64,000 bases of DNA from Paraburkholderia sp. D15 (GCF_029910215.1 NZ_CP110396.1:2232001-2296000); one strand, 5' to 3'. Positions 35,856 to 47,649 are shown, counted from the stretch's first letter. A program made the numbers and translations. Notes: generated by a model not told the origin, from the sequence alone.

Positions 35856-36141
35856 GGTCTGGCCTTTGGATGTTGCGACGCCGATTCGAGCGTTGCTGCC
35901 TCGATGGAGCCGACTCTAGCTAGCCAAATTGCAGGACGTCAATTTCAAATTCCGTTCAACGGTATAAAACTAAGAAAAATTCCGATTGATGAAATGTTTT
36001 ACGAGATTAGCCTTGAATAGTTCCGATCCGTGATGTCCGGAATACCCCTAAGAATCAGCGTATGAGTGCGTCACCGGCGAATTTCGTGCACTATTTCGCT
36101 GACGGATAAAACATCTTATAGTGTTCCACTCAATGAAATAA
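35856..36141. other. Divergent control region of ABC/dehydrogenase operon and IclR gene
   Basis: 286 AT-rich bases between the divergent genes. Contains the inverted repeat CCGTTCAACGG (35952-35962), which could bind the IclR protein, and A/T-rich stretches that could hold the promoters. No exact promoter is claimed. Confidence 0.45.
35952..35962. promoter_or_regulatory. Short inverted repeat, possible IclR site
   Basis: CCGTT-C-AACGG is a perfect inverted repeat with 5-base arms, in the divergent promoter region. It is short and could be chance. Confidence 0.25.
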
Positions 36142-37041
36142 ATGCGAGCGAACTCAATGAAATCTGCCGCCCAACGAGATACCGCGGATGCAACGGCAGA
36201 CGCTGCCGCGTCGCCCGGTCCCGGCATGCTGGAGCGCGGGTTCGCGGTGATCCGTGCGCTGTCGGAAGCGCAGGCCGACGGCGGGCGCGTCACGCGACTC
36301 GCGAAAGCGGTGGGGCTTACGCAGGGCACCGTGCACCGCATCCTGCACGCGCTGATCGCGGAGGGCATCGTCGAGCAGGACGAGAACAGCAAGCTGTACC
36401 GGCTGAGCGTCGACTTCTTCGCGCTCGCCGCGCAGGCGGGCAATCCGAGCGGCATGCGCACGCTGTGCCGGCCGGCGCTGCTGCGCTTGTGCGCGAGTCT
36501 CGGCGATACGATCTTCCTGCTCGTCAAAAGCAGTTTCGACGCGGTGTGTCTGGACATCTGCGAAGGGCCGTTCCCGATCCGCTCGTTCACCGGCGACATC
36601 GGCGGGCGGGTGGCGCTGGGCGTCGGGCAGGGGAGTCTGGCGATTCTCGCGTTTCTGCCCGAGGCGGAGCGCGAGGAGATCATCCGCTTCAACGTGCCGC
36701 GAATTCGCGGCTATGGCGTGCTCGACGAGGTGTATTTGCGCACCGAGATCGAACGTGTGCGGCAACTCGGCTACGCGGGGCGCAACAGCGGCGTGCTCGA
36801 CGGCATGGCGGGGGTGGCCGTGCCGATTCTGGATCGCACGGGCGTGGCGGTGGCGGCCTTGAGCGTGGGCACGCTGGCCGCGCGGCTCGGCGACGATCGT
36901 CTGCCGATGGTGGTCGAGTTGCTGCGCCGTCAGGCCGAGGCGATCGGCCCGCAAACCAATCCGTTCGACGTCGCGCTGCGCCGGCCGATGCACGGTCTGT
37001 CGCGCGCGATGACCACCGGGCGCATCACCGGCGATGCATGA
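36142..37041 (+). CDS. IclR-family transcriptional regulator
   Basis: A 299-residue regulator with a 30-residue Ala/Asp-rich extension, then the winged helix (MLERGFAVIRALSEAQ, VGLTQGTVHRILHALIAEGIV) and the IclR effector domain. It is divergent from the ABC/dehydrogenase operon, so it most likely controls it, with the operon substrate or product as effector. ATG 36157 is an equally possible start. The gene ends just before a terminator that also serves the OprD porin gene from the other side. Confidence 0.82.
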   Translation: MRANSMKSAAQRDTADATADAAASPGPGMLERGFAVIRALSEAQADGGRVTRLAKAVGLTQGTVHRILHALIAEGIVEQDENSKLYRLSVDFFALAAQAGNPSGMRTLCRPALLRLCASLGDTIFLLVKSSFDAVCLDICEGPFPIRSFTGDIGGRVALGVGQGSLAILAFLPEAEREEIIRFNVPRIRGYGVLDEVYLRTEIERVRQLGYAGRNSGVLDGMAGVAVPILDRTGVAVAALSVGTLAARLGDDRLPMVVELLRRQAEAIGPQTNPFDVALRRPMHGLSRAMTTGRITGDA

Positions 37042-37060
37042 TGGGGATTGCAGCGGCGCA

Positions 37061-37106
37061 AAACAAAAAAGGCGTCGCGTCCTCCTTCGCGGAGAGCCGT
37101 GACGCC
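37061..37106 (-). terminator. Terminator of OprD-type porin gene
   Basis: On the minus strand a GGCGTC...GACGCC stem (37101-37106 with 37071-37076) with an inner CTCC/GGAG pairing is followed by a T-rich run (complement of 37061-37070). It lies just after the porin stop. Confidence 0.65.
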
Positions 37107-37120
37107 TCGCAGCCTTAACC

Positions 37121-38704
37121 TTAGAACACCTTCACCGGCACATTCACGACCAGACGGTATTCCATGTTGTTGCCGTCCGAGTAGTGATACTGGCTGTTGT
37201 GCCACATCGCGATGAACGTGATCTTCGTGTCCTTGAAGCGGCCGCTTTGCAGCGTGTAGCTCGGAATGAAGCCGAACTCGTGGTGATGGCCGTGCACCGG
37301 TTCGCCGTTCTTCCAGTACAGGTCATGCAGTGCCGCCGTCGGCGACGCATTCTGCGCCGCGCCCGCCGATGCATCCGCGTTCCAGCCGTACTCGCCCCAG
37401 AACATCGCCTTCAGACCCGGCAGACCGGCGTACTTGCCGTCGAACGTATAGCGCAGTTGCAGCGATTGCTCGTGCGGCGCGTTGTAGTCCACGTCCATCG
37501 AGTTGGTCAGGTAGATGCCGTTGGTCTCGTTCACGTAGTCGAAGAACTGGTCGCCGAGCACCTGCTGATAGCCGAGCAACAGCGCGTGCGGACCGTGCTG
37601 CGCCGAGATCGACACGCTGTACGCGTTGCTGTTGATGTGGCCTTGCTTCGACGCGCCGGTGTCGTGCGTCGAGTAGATGTTGGCGAAGCCGCTCCACTTG
37701 ATCGTCGACGGATCGCCGAACGACTGCGCGACCGAACCGTAGTACTGACGCCAGACATCGTCGGCCTGATCGACGTAAAGCGACGCATCGCCGTTCTGCG
37801 CGTAATGCCACGTGCCGCCCACATACGTCAAACGGTCGATACGTGTGCCGCCATACGACGTGGTCAGGTTGGTCAGGTTTGTGTGGCCACGCGCGTCGAC
37901 CCGGGTGAAGCTACCGGCTTCGAGCGTGGTGTGCACGAGGTCGTTGCTGACCATCGAGACGCCGAGGAAAGTCGGCGGCAGCGCGCGGTTGTCGTGCGGT
38001 TCGAGAAACGGATTGGTGACGGTCTGCAAACCGTATTTCACGACCGTTTCCGAAATGCGTCCCTTGATGTCGTACATGCCGGGGTAGGCCCACGCGAGCT
38101 GCTGCGAGCCGCCGCCGTCCTTGCCGACGTGCACCATGTTGCTCGCGCCGTTGCCGCCGTCGAGCTTCAACGCCGCGAACAGCGACGCGTCCACGCCGAA
38201 GCCGACCACGCCCTGCGTGAAGCCGGACTCGTAGTTGGCCTGCGCGCCCTGGATCCACGCGTGACGGTAGATCGTGTTGGGCGCCTGGAAGTAGTCGGAG
38301 TAATTGCGGAATTGCAGATTCAGATGACTGTCGGCGATAAAGCCCTTGCTGGCCGCCTGGCTCGACAGCGGCGTGGCGGGCTCGACGGTTTGAGCGGCCT
38401 CGGCGTTGACGACCGCGTTGGTGGTGTCGGGCTGATCGGCCGGCACCTGACCGCCCTGATCCGCGCGGCGCTTGCCGGATTTATTCGCCGAGGCGCCCGG
38501 CGCCGTTTCTGCCGCGTGCTGCGTGGTGGAAGGCGACGCCTGCGCGAGCGTCTGGGTACGCGACGTGGTGGAGGTGGGCTCCGTGACGCCGTCGTCGGCA
38601 TACGCACTGGCGGCGAGCGTCAGCGCGGGCAGCGTGAATGCGCAATAAAAAAAGGTCGCTGCGCCGGACTTTTTCGTCCGGTTTTTTGTTCGGCTAGCTT
38701 TCAT
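37121..38704 (-). CDS. OprD-family outer-membrane porin
   Basis: A 527-residue porin. A signal peptide of about 36 residues (basic start, ALTLAASAYA end) is followed by a Thr/Ser/Ala-rich region of about 85 residues not typical of the family, then the OprD-like barrel from about 120 (GFIADSHLNLQFRNYSDYF, RHAWIQGAQANYESGFTQGVVGFGVDAS) and ends in Phe, as outer-membrane barrels do. OprD porins take up amino acids, peptides or aromatic acids. It sits beside a dipeptide ABC importer, which suggests peptide uptake. The extended linker after the signal peptide is odd. Confidence 0.82.
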   Translation of the reverse strand: MKASRTKNRTKKSGAATFFYCAFTLPALTLAASAYADDGVTEPTSTTSRTQTLAQASPSTTQHAAETAPGASANKSGKRRADQGGQVPADQPDTTNAVVNAEAAQTVEPATPLSSQAASKGFIADSHLNLQFRNYSDYFQAPNTIYRHAWIQGAQANYESGFTQGVVGFGVDASLFAALKLDGGNGASNMVHVGKDGGGSQQLAWAYPGMYDIKGRISETVVKYGLQTVTNPFLEPHDNRALPPTFLGVSMVSNDLVHTTLEAGSFTRVDARGHTNLTNLTTSYGGTRIDRLTYVGGTWHYAQNGDASLYVDQADDVWRQYYGSVAQSFGDPSTIKWSGFANIYSTHDTGASKQGHINSNAYSVSISAQHGPHALLLGYQQVLGDQFFDYVNETNGIYLTNSMDVDYNAPHEQSLQLRYTFDGKYAGLPGLKAMFWGEYGWNADASAGAAQNASPTAALHDLYWKNGEPVHGHHHEFGFIPSYTLQSGRFKDTKITFIAMWHNSQYHYSDGNNMEYRLVVNVPVKVF

Positions 38705-38973
38705 TGAGTACGTCTCTGATTATTGTGGTGAATCTTTGGCTGGCGGTTAGCCAGTCCACGCTTATCGCCTGTTCTGCTGATGGCAGGACGAGCGAATCCA
38801 TCGGCGCGATTGGCGGTCGCGCCGGGAAATCGGTTTTTTTATCGGTGGAAGCTTTATCTGTTGCGGTCTTGCGTTGGCGCTGTATGACGGAATCGGATGC
38901 GGTGAAGTCGAGTTGATGCCGGTGCCTGAATGCAGGCGGTTTGATTGCGGTGGATAGAATGACGGGTATTGCT

Positions 38974-41003
<2,030 letters not shown>

Positions 41004-41004
41004 G

Positions 41005-41919
41005 TCAGCGGTCCTTCGGGTCGAACGCGTCGCGCAAACCGTCGCCGACGAAATTCACGGCATACAGCGCGACGCACAGCATCACGGCGGGGCACAGCAG
41101 CAGCCAGGGCATCGAATCGAGTTTCTGCGCGCCGTCCTGAATCAGCACGCCCCAGCTCGTCATGGGTTCCTGCACGCCGAGGCCGAGGAACGACAGCACC
41201 GATTCGGTCAGCACGATGTTCGGCACCGTCACGCTCGCGTAGACCACCACCACGCCGAACAGATTCGGCACGATATGGCGCGCGATGATCGAGCGCGAGT
41301 TCACGCCGATGGCCCTGGCCGCATCGATGAATTCGCGCGAGCGCAGCGACAGCGTTTGACCGCGCGCCACGCGCGCCATGTCGAGCCACGAGAACGCGCT
41401 GATGGTGAGCACCACCAGATAGAACGCGCGGCCGAACAGCGTCATCATCAGAATCGCGATCAGCATGTAGGGGATCGCGTACATCATGTCGACGATGCGC
41501 ATCATCACCGCGTCGACGCGTCCGCCCAGGTAGCCGGCGGTCGCACCGTACGCGACGCCGATGAGTCCCGACACCAGCGTGCCGAGCAAGCCGACTTCGA
41601 GCGACACGCGCCCGCCTTGCAGCGTGCGCGCGAGCAGATCGCGGCCGAGTTCGTCGGTGCCGAACCAGTGCATGTTCTGCAGCGTGGGCGGCAGGCTGAT
41701 CGCGCTCCAGTCGCTATCGATCGGGCCGTTCGGCAGCAGCCACGGACCGGCCACGCAGGCGATCACGATCAGCAGCAATACGACGAGGCCGGTGAACGCC
41801 GCGCGGTTGCGCACGAAGCGCGCGGCGGCGGTGGCGAGCGGGCCGCGCGAACGCGGCGCGTTGGCGATGGCCGCGAGCGGATCGAGCGCCGCGGCAGCCG
41901 TTTGAAGAGAGCGGGCCAT
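41005..41919 (-). CDS. Dipeptide ABC transporter permease (DppC-like)
   Basis: A 304-residue permease with about six helices. The conserved HWFGTDELGRDLLARTLQGGRVSL start of the domain and the EAA-like loop DAARAIGVNSRSIIARHIVPN are typical of DppC/OppC. It is one base from the DppD gene and three bases after DppB. Confidence 0.88.
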   Translation of the reverse strand: MARSLQTAAAALDPLAAIANAPRSRGPLATAAARFVRNRAAFTGLVVLLLIVIACVAGPWLLPNGPIDSDWSAISLPPTLQNMHWFGTDELGRDLLARTLQGGRVSLEVGLLGTLVSGLIGVAYGATAGYLGGRVDAVMMRIVDMMYAIPYMLIAILMMTLFGRAFYLVVLTISAFSWLDMARVARGQTLSLRSREFIDAARAIGVNSRSIIARHIVPNLFGVVVVYASVTVPNIVLTESVLSFLGLGVQEPMTSWGVLIQDGAQKLDSMPWLLLCPAVMLCVALYAVNFVGDGLRDAFDPKDR

Positions 41920-41922
41920 GGA

Positions 41923-42861
41923 TCAGTACCGGATGCGCGGATCGAGCCACGCGTACGCGAGGTCGACCAGCAGGTTGAACAGCACGGCGACGACCGTCGT
42001 CAGCACGACGAGGCCGAGCACCAGGGTGTAGTCGCGATTGATCGCGCCGTTGACGACCAGTTGGCCGAGGCCCGGCAGCGCGAACACCGACTCGGTGACC
42101 ACCGCCGCGGTGATCGACGAGATGCAGATCGAACCGAGCAGCGACACGACCGGCATCAGCGCGGGCTTCATCGCGTGCCGCAGGACGATCGTGCGGCCCG
42201 GCAGACCCTTGGCGCGCGCGGTGCGGATGAAGTTGCCCGACAGCACTTCGATCATGCTGCCGCGCATGACCCGCGCGATCCCCGCCACGTTGATGATGAC
42301 GAGCAGCACGATCGGCAGCACGCGGTAGCGCCATTCGCCGTCGCCCCAGCCGCCGGCGGGCAGCCAGCCCTGGCCTTCGGAAGTCTTCAGCAGGATCGCG
42401 AAGATCCACACCAGCACCGGGCCCAGCACGAACGGCGGCACCACGTTGCCGAGATTGCCGAGCACCATCACGAAGTGATCGATGAAACGATCGCGCCGCA
42501 CCGCGGCCAGCGTGCCGAGCGTGACGCCGATCACGAGCGCGATCGGCACCGATACGCCGCCCACGCCGAGGCTCACCGGCAACGCTTTCCACACCAGATC
42601 GTTGACGCTCCAGTCGGCGTAGCGGAACGACGGCCCGAGGTCGCCGTGCAGCAGCGCGCCGAGGTAGTGGACGTACTGCAGCCACAGCGGTTCGTCGAGG
42701 TGATACTTGGCGTTGAGGTTCGCCATCACGGCCGCCGACAGGTGTTTCTCCGTGTCGAACGGGCCGCCCGGGGTGAGATGCAGCAACAGATAGCACGCGG
42801 TGATCACGGCGAGAATCGTCGGGATCGCCCAGAGCGTGCGGCGCAGCGTATAGGCCAGCAT
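41923..42861 (-). CDS. Dipeptide ABC transporter permease (DppB-like)
   Basis: A 312-residue permease. The N-terminal helix with the PGGPFDTEKHLS phrase and the loop IRTARAKGLPGRTIVLRHAMKPALMP are hallmarks of DppB/OppB. It pairs with the DppC-like permease next in the operon. Confidence 0.88.
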   Translation of the reverse strand: MLAYTLRRTLWAIPTILAVITACYLLLHLTPGGPFDTEKHLSAAVMANLNAKYHLDEPLWLQYVHYLGALLHGDLGPSFRYADWSVNDLVWKALPVSLGVGGVSVPIALVIGVTLGTLAAVRRDRFIDHFVMVLGNLGNVVPPFVLGPVLVWIFAILLKTSEGQGWLPAGGWGDGEWRYRVLPIVLLVIINVAGIARVMRGSMIEVLSGNFIRTARAKGLPGRTIVLRHAMKPALMPVVSLLGSICISSITAAVVTESVFALPGLGQLVVNGAINRDYTLVLGLVVLTTVVAVLFNLLVDLAYAWLDPRIRY

Positions 42862-42877
42862 GACGGTGCTCCCGCGC

Positions 42878-44497
42878 TTAGTGCTTGATCAGATACATGT
42901 CTTGCGTGGCGCGCATGTCGAGGTAGTTGGTCGGCTTGTAGCCGCCCACGTACGGCTTGACCAGACGATCCGCGGAGTACTGGAACAGCGCCACCAGCGG
43001 GTAATCGTTCATGGCCAGGTCGTGCGCCTGCGTGAACAGCGCGGTGCGCTTCGTGTCGTCGAGCTGCTGGTTGCCTTCGTCGATCAGCTTGTCGACCTGC
43101 GGGTTGCAGTAGTGCTGGTCGTTCTGCACGCTGTTGCAGCGGATCAGATCGAAGAACGAGTTGGCGTCGTTATAGTCGACGAACCAGCCGTCGCGCGAGG
43201 CCTGCACCTTGCCGTCGTGACGCTGCTTGAGCAGTACCTTGAATTCGACGTTTTCGAGCTTGGCGTTCACGCCGAGCTTGGTGCGCCATTCCGATGTCGC
43301 GAACAGCGCGACCTTCTTGTGCAGGTCGTTGGTGTTGTAGGTGAGCGAGAACGTCAGCGGCTTCGCGTCCGAATAGCCCGCGCTCTTCAGCAGATTGCGC
43401 GCGTAGTCGACGCGTTTGGCCATCGGCCAGCTCGCCCATTCCGGCTTGAAGACGCCGGCGCCTTGCGTGCCCGTGGCGATCAAGCCGTACAGCGGCACTT
43501 CGCCGTCGGCGGTCAGCCGCTTGGTCAGCAGGTCGCGGTCCAGCACCATCGCCAGCGCCTGGCGCACGCGTTTGTCCTTGAAGGCGGGGTCGTCGTTATT
43601 CAGGCTGTAGTAGTAGGTGGCGATCTGCAGACCGGTCTGCAATTCGGAGCCGAACTGCTTGCTCACCTGCGTGTAGATGCCCGACGGAATCGTGTACGTA
43701 TAGTCGAACTGGCCGGCCTGATACATGCGCATCGCCGTCTCGTCGTTTTCGATCGGCAGGTAGGTCACTTTCGTGATCACGACCTTGGCGGCGTTCCAGT
43801 AGGTCGGGCTTTTGGTCGCCACGAGGCGGTTGTTCGGCTGCCAGTCGGCGAGCACATACGGACCGTTGCCGACGAAGTTGCCCGGACGCGTCCAGTCGCT
43901 GCCGAACTTCGCGACGACCGCGCGGTTGACCGGCGTCATCGGCGCCATCGCCGTCAATTGCGTGAAGAAGGTCGCGGGGACTTCGGTCGTCACTTCGAGC
44001 GTGTACGGATCGACCGCGCGCACGCCGAGGCTCGACAGCGGTGCCTTGCCCGCCAGAATCGCCTTCGCGTTCTTCACGAATTCGACCAGCACGGTGTACT
44101 TCGAACCCGTCTTCGGATCGAGCACGCGCTGCCACGAGTACACGAAGTCGGCCGCCGTGACCGGCTGACCGTTGCTCCAGCGCGCGTCGTGGCGCAGCTT
44201 GAAGACCCAGGTGGTCGGCCCGGTACGGGTCCACGATTCGGCGACGCCCGGCACGATCGCGCCGCTCGCGTCCATGCGCGTCAGGCCTTCGAGCAGATCG
44301 AACGCGATCGTATTGCCGGTCCACGATTCGATGTGCGCGGGGTCGAGCGATTCGGTTTCGCCCGGCACCTGGCGCGTCATTTCCTGCGTGGCGGCAAGCG
44401 TGACGCCCGGGGGCACCGTCACGGCGAAGGAGGCGGAGGGCTGAAACGTGAGGACGAGCGCGGTCAGCGCCGTCGCGTGGACGAACGGGATTTTCAT
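42878..44497 (-). CDS. Oligopeptide ABC transporter substrate-binding protein (OppA-like)
   Basis: A 539-residue periplasmic protein of the SBP_bac_5 family. The signal peptide spans about 1-24; the mature start PGVTLAATQEMTRQVPGETESLDPAHIE and WVFKLRHDARWSNGQPVTAADFVYSWQR are typical of OppA. The start ATG 44497 begins the signal peptide; the longer frame to 44632 is not credible. First gene of the minus-strand dpp-type operon, which lies between an OprD porin and an XRE-cupin regulator. The peptide range is unknown. Confidence 0.88.
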   Translation of the reverse strand: MKIPFVHATALTALVLTFQPSASFAVTVPPGVTLAATQEMTRQVPGETESLDPAHIESWTGNTIAFDLLEGLTRMDASGAIVPGVAESWTRTGPTTWVFKLRHDARWSNGQPVTAADFVYSWQRVLDPKTGSKYTVLVEFVKNAKAILAGKAPLSSLGVRAVDPYTLEVTTEVPATFFTQLTAMAPMTPVNRAVVAKFGSDWTRPGNFVGNGPYVLADWQPNNRLVATKSPTYWNAAKVVITKVTYLPIENDETAMRMYQAGQFDYTYTIPSGIYTQVSKQFGSELQTGLQIATYYYSLNNDDPAFKDKRVRQALAMVLDRDLLTKRLTADGEVPLYGLIATGTQGAGVFKPEWASWPMAKRVDYARNLLKSAGYSDAKPLTFSLTYNTNDLHKKVALFATSEWRTKLGVNAKLENVEFKVLLKQRHDGKVQASRDGWFVDYNDANSFFDLIRCNSVQNDQHYCNPQVDKLIDEGNQQLDDTKRTALFTQAHDLAMNDYPLVALFQYSADRLVKPYVGGYKPTNYLDMRATQDMYLIKH

Positions 44498-44639
44498 CGG
44501 TTGAAGTCGCAGGAAAGGTCGAGAGAAGAACGCTGACGCCGGAGCGCCCGGTTTATCCGCGGTGCCCGGGCCAGGGCGGCCCTTGTTGCTTGTCCGGCAT
44601 ACAGGATTCCTTACATGTTGTAATGCAGGCAATCCCTGG

Positions 44640-44652
44640 CCGGTTCAACCGG
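44640..44652. promoter_or_regulatory. Inverted repeat upstream of peptide importer
   Basis: CCGGTT-C-AACCGG is a perfect inverted repeat with 6-base arms between the XRE-cupin gene stop and the OppA-like start. Loop too small for a hairpin terminator, so it suggests a protein site, perhaps for the adjacent regulator. Confidence 0.3.
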
Positions 44653-44668
44653 AAAAGATGCCTGCTTT

Positions 44669-45241
44669 CTAAAACAGCCTTGGTGTGCCCACCCAGACGA
44701 CCACCGACTCGATCTTCGCGGTGTTCACCCAGCTGTGCGGCACCGTCGATTCGTAATGCGCGCTGTCTCCCGCGTGCAATTCGAACGTTTTGCCTTCCAG
44801 CGTCAACGACACTTCGCCGTCGATCACATACATGAACTCTTCACCGGCATGCGTCGTGACTTCGGAGCGCTTCTGCCCGGGTGGCATCCTCACGAGGATC
44901 GCCTCGAGCTGACGGCCGCCCGTCAGATTGGTCAGCCGTGCAAACAGATTGGCCGAGTCCGCAAAACCGAAAAACTTCAACTGCTCGCCGCGGCACACCG
45001 AGCGTTCTTCGCTGGGCGTGTCGACGAAATACTGCACCGTTACCCCGAGGGCGTGAGCAATGCCGGCCAGCGACGTGATGGACGGCGACGCGAGACCGCG
45101 TTCCACTTGCGACAGAAACGGCTTGGAAATGCCTGCCGCCGTTGCCGTGTCATCCAGGGTGCGTTTCAGCCGATGGCGAAGCGCGCGAATCTTGCTGCCG
45201 ATTTCAAGTGCCGGATTGCTCTTACGAATTGTCGTGACCAT
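44669..45241 (-). CDS. XRE-family regulator with cupin domain
   Basis: A 190-residue regulator. Residues about 13-70 are a helix-turn-helix of the XRE type (IRALRHRLKRTLDDTATAAGISKPFLSQVERGLASPS), and about 115-188 is a cupin_2 sensor (HAGEEFMYVIDGEVSLTLEGKTFELHAGDSAHYES). Such proteins often control uptake or breakdown of amines, peptides or amino acids. It lies just upstream of the peptide importer and probably controls it. Its promoter region has repeated GTTTGAT elements. Confidence 0.85.
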   Translation of the reverse strand: MVTTIRKSNPALEIGSKIRALRHRLKRTLDDTATAAGISKPFLSQVERGLASPSITSLAGIAHALGVTVQYFVDTPSEERSVCRGEQLKFFGFADSANLFARLTNLTGGRQLEAILVRMPPGQKRSEVTTHAGEEFMYVIDGEVSLTLEGKTFELHAGDSAHYESTVPHSWVNTAKIESVVVWVGTPRLF

Positions 45242-46015
45242 AGCAGGAGGAAATTAGCCCGTCAAAATTTGTTTGATATAAGTAAATATGGTTTGATTAC
45301 GGTCCGGACTGGGCTGCGGGCCGTTTGAGCCCCCGGAAATGCTAAAGACCGCAATTTGGAGACAACGCTCTATGTTGCCAGAACTGAAAGTCCGGAAGCC
45401 ATATTGACCGGATTATTGTGAGAAACGGCAGCAACTCGGCGGTAAAAGTTGCTGTTTGCACGATGATACGTGCAGATATGCCATCCAGGTGTCAGGGAAC
45501 GTCGGCCGGAGAGATTACCGAATCTTTCGGGGGCGGATGGAGGGCTTGACAACGCGAAAGTGGGAAATGAATCGGAAGGGTGTCGTTTAGGTGGTTTCCC
45601 TGAGTGACGCGAGACGTTTCTCTTCGGAGAATCGCCCCGCCTGGCGGATCGGCTCCGCGCATGCGCATCGCATGCAGAGACCGGCCGCCACTTAACTTTC
45701 CGCGCGTAGCGATCCTGCGCGGCGGAGCACTGACCGGCACGTTCCATCCGAACGGCGTCCGGCGTAAGGACTTGACCATCACTGCCGACCTTTTTCCGCC
45801 GCAGGCGCACGGCCTGCCGCCGCCCGACGCGGCCGCCGCGTGTGAACCCTCGGCGCGTCGCGCGCCCGAGCTTTGCCTCGCGATGCGCGTCACTTTCATT
45901 CCCCGCTTGTCCCGATTGCCCTGACTGTTTTGCCGGCCTGCTGGTCGAGGTCCTGTTTTTCGCGCCGCGCGGCACTTTCGCGCGGCGTCGCAACCGTTTG
46001 AACTAGAGGTACACG
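45242..46015. other. Divergent intergenic region XRE/POT genes
   Basis: 774 bases. The left 350 bases are AT-richer and hold the XRE promoter side with repeated GTTTGAT (45271-45297); the right part is GC-rich. A weak hairpin (45429-45453) was seen without clear function. The open frames here lack ribosome binding sites and family marks. No gene is called. Confidence 0.45.
45271..45297. promoter_or_regulatory. Direct repeat GTTTGAT spaced by two turns
   Basis: GTTTGAT occurs at 45271-45277 and 45291-45297, exactly 20 bases apart, in the AT-rich region upstream of the XRE-cupin gene. Such spacing places both copies on one face of the helix. Candidate autoregulatory site. Confidence 0.35.
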
Positions 46016-47557
46016 ATGAATTCATTTACGCCACCGGGCGCTCGCGTCTCGCAGACCCGCTCGTTCTCGACGGTCTTTCTGATCGAACTGTGGGAACGTT
46101 TCGGCTACTACGGCATGGCGGCCCTGCTCGTGCTGTTCATGATCGACAAGCTCGGCTTCACCGATAGCCACGCCACGCTTACGTGGGGCGCGTTCACGGC
46201 GCTGGTCTATGCGTCGCCGTCCATCGGCGGCTGGATCGGCGACAAGATTCTCGGCGCGCGCCGCACGATGATCTTCGGCGCCGGCGTGCTGGCGGCCGGC
46301 TACTTCATGCTGGCGCTGCCGAACGAGCAACTGCCTTATATGTATGCGACGCTCGGCGTGATCGTGGTGGGCAACGGTCTGTTCAAGGCGAATGCCGCGA
46401 ATCTCGTACGCCGTATCTACGAAGGCGACGATGCGCGCATCGACAGCGCGTTCACGATTTACTACATGGCGGTCAACATCGGCTCGACGGTGTCGATGCT
46501 CGCGACGCCGTGGATCAAGGACCATTGGGGTTGGCACACGGCGTTCGCGGTGTGCTGCGCCGGCATGCTGCTGTCGATGCTGAACTACGTGATCATGTTC
46601 CGCACGCTCGCGCATATCGGTTCCGCGCCGGACGCCGAACCGGTGCGCTGGAAGCGCGTCGGCGCGGTGGCGCTGGGCGGCCTCGCGCTGGGCGCGGTGA
46701 CGATGTTCGTGCTGCAGCACAAGGCGATCGCGGTCGCGTGCGTGTACACCGCGGGTATCGCGATCCTGGCGATCTTCGGCTACATGCTGTTGAAGTGCGA
46801 ACGCTCGGAGCGCTCGGGTCTGGTGGCCGCGCTGATCCTGACCGCGCAGGTGATTCTGTTCTTCGTGTTCTACGTGCAGATGTCCACGTCGCTCACGCTG
46901 TTCGCGCTGCGCAACGTCGATCCGCGTTTCATCCTGTTCGGTCAGACCTGGTTCACGTGGAGCGCCGCGCAGTTTCAGGCGCTCAATCCCATCTGGATCA
47001 TGCTGCTGAGCCCGCTGCTCGCGCTGCTGTATACGAAGCTGGCGAAGAGCGGCAAGGACGTGCCCGTCGCGGTGAAGTACGCGTTCGGTTTCGCGGTCGT
47101 CGCGGCCGGCTTCTTCGTCTACGCGGCGAGCGGCAACTACGCGGTCAACGGCCGCGTGTCGTCGTGGTTCATGGTCGGCGGCTACGGTTTGTACTCGCTC
47201 GGCGAACTGCTGGTGAGTGGCCTGGGTCTCGCGATGATCGCGCGCTACGTGCCGGCTCGCATGAGCGGTTTCATGATGGGCGCTTATTTTGTCGCGACCG
47301 GCGTGTCGCAGTATCTCGGCAGCGTGGTGGCGAATTTCGCGCAGATGCCGTCGGGCAATATGGATCCGCTCGAATCGCTGCCGCTGTACACCAAACTGTT
47401 CACCGGCCTCGGCTGGCTGGCGGCGGTCGGCGCGCTGGTCGCCGTGCTGCTGCTGCCGCTGATGCGCAAGCTGTCGCGCGAACATCAGCGTTGCGCCGAC
47501 GAGGCGCGCGCGGATGCGCATCGCAATGCGACGTTGAGCGGCGCGGTGGCGGAGTAA
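46016..47557 (+). CDS. POT-family proton-dependent peptide transporter
   Basis: A 513-residue major-facilitator symporter of the PTR/POT family, which takes up di- and tripeptides with protons. The hallmarks are ELWERFGYYGM (the ExxER region) in helix 1, GGWIGDKILGARRTM and FTIYYMAVNIGS. About 14 helices are predicted. ATG 46016 follows TAGAGGT. The operon with the DppABCDF-type importer and OprD porin nearby shows a peptide-uptake theme across 37-47.5 kb. Confidence 0.9.
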   Translation: MNSFTPPGARVSQTRSFSTVFLIELWERFGYYGMAALLVLFMIDKLGFTDSHATLTWGAFTALVYASPSIGGWIGDKILGARRTMIFGAGVLAAGYFMLALPNEQLPYMYATLGVIVVGNGLFKANAANLVRRIYEGDDARIDSAFTIYYMAVNIGSTVSMLATPWIKDHWGWHTAFAVCCAGMLLSMLNYVIMFRTLAHIGSAPDAEPVRWKRVGAVALGGLALGAVTMFVLQHKAIAVACVYTAGIAILAIFGYMLLKCERSERSGLVAALILTAQVILFFVFYVQMSTSLTLFALRNVDPRFILFGQTWFTWSAAQFQALNPIWIMLLSPLLALLYTKLAKSGKDVPVAVKYAFGFAVVAAGFFVYAASGNYAVNGRVSSWFMVGGYGLYSLGELLVSGLGLAMIARYVPARMSGFMMGAYFVATGVSQYLGSVVANFAQMPSGNMDPLESLPLYTKLFTGLGWLAAVGALVAVLLLPLMRKLSREHQRCADEARADAHRNATLSGAVAE

Positions 47558-47649
47558 ATGACGCCGGCGTGCCGGCACGCCGGCACGTAGACCTGTCGAC
47601 CTCTGGCAAGGCGGCGCACCTGCGCTGCCTTGCCGACAGCAACGCACCC

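Noticed and set aside
45429..45453. Hairpin with 8-base arms
   Set aside because: No T run and no nearby gene end; could be chance in the intergenic region.
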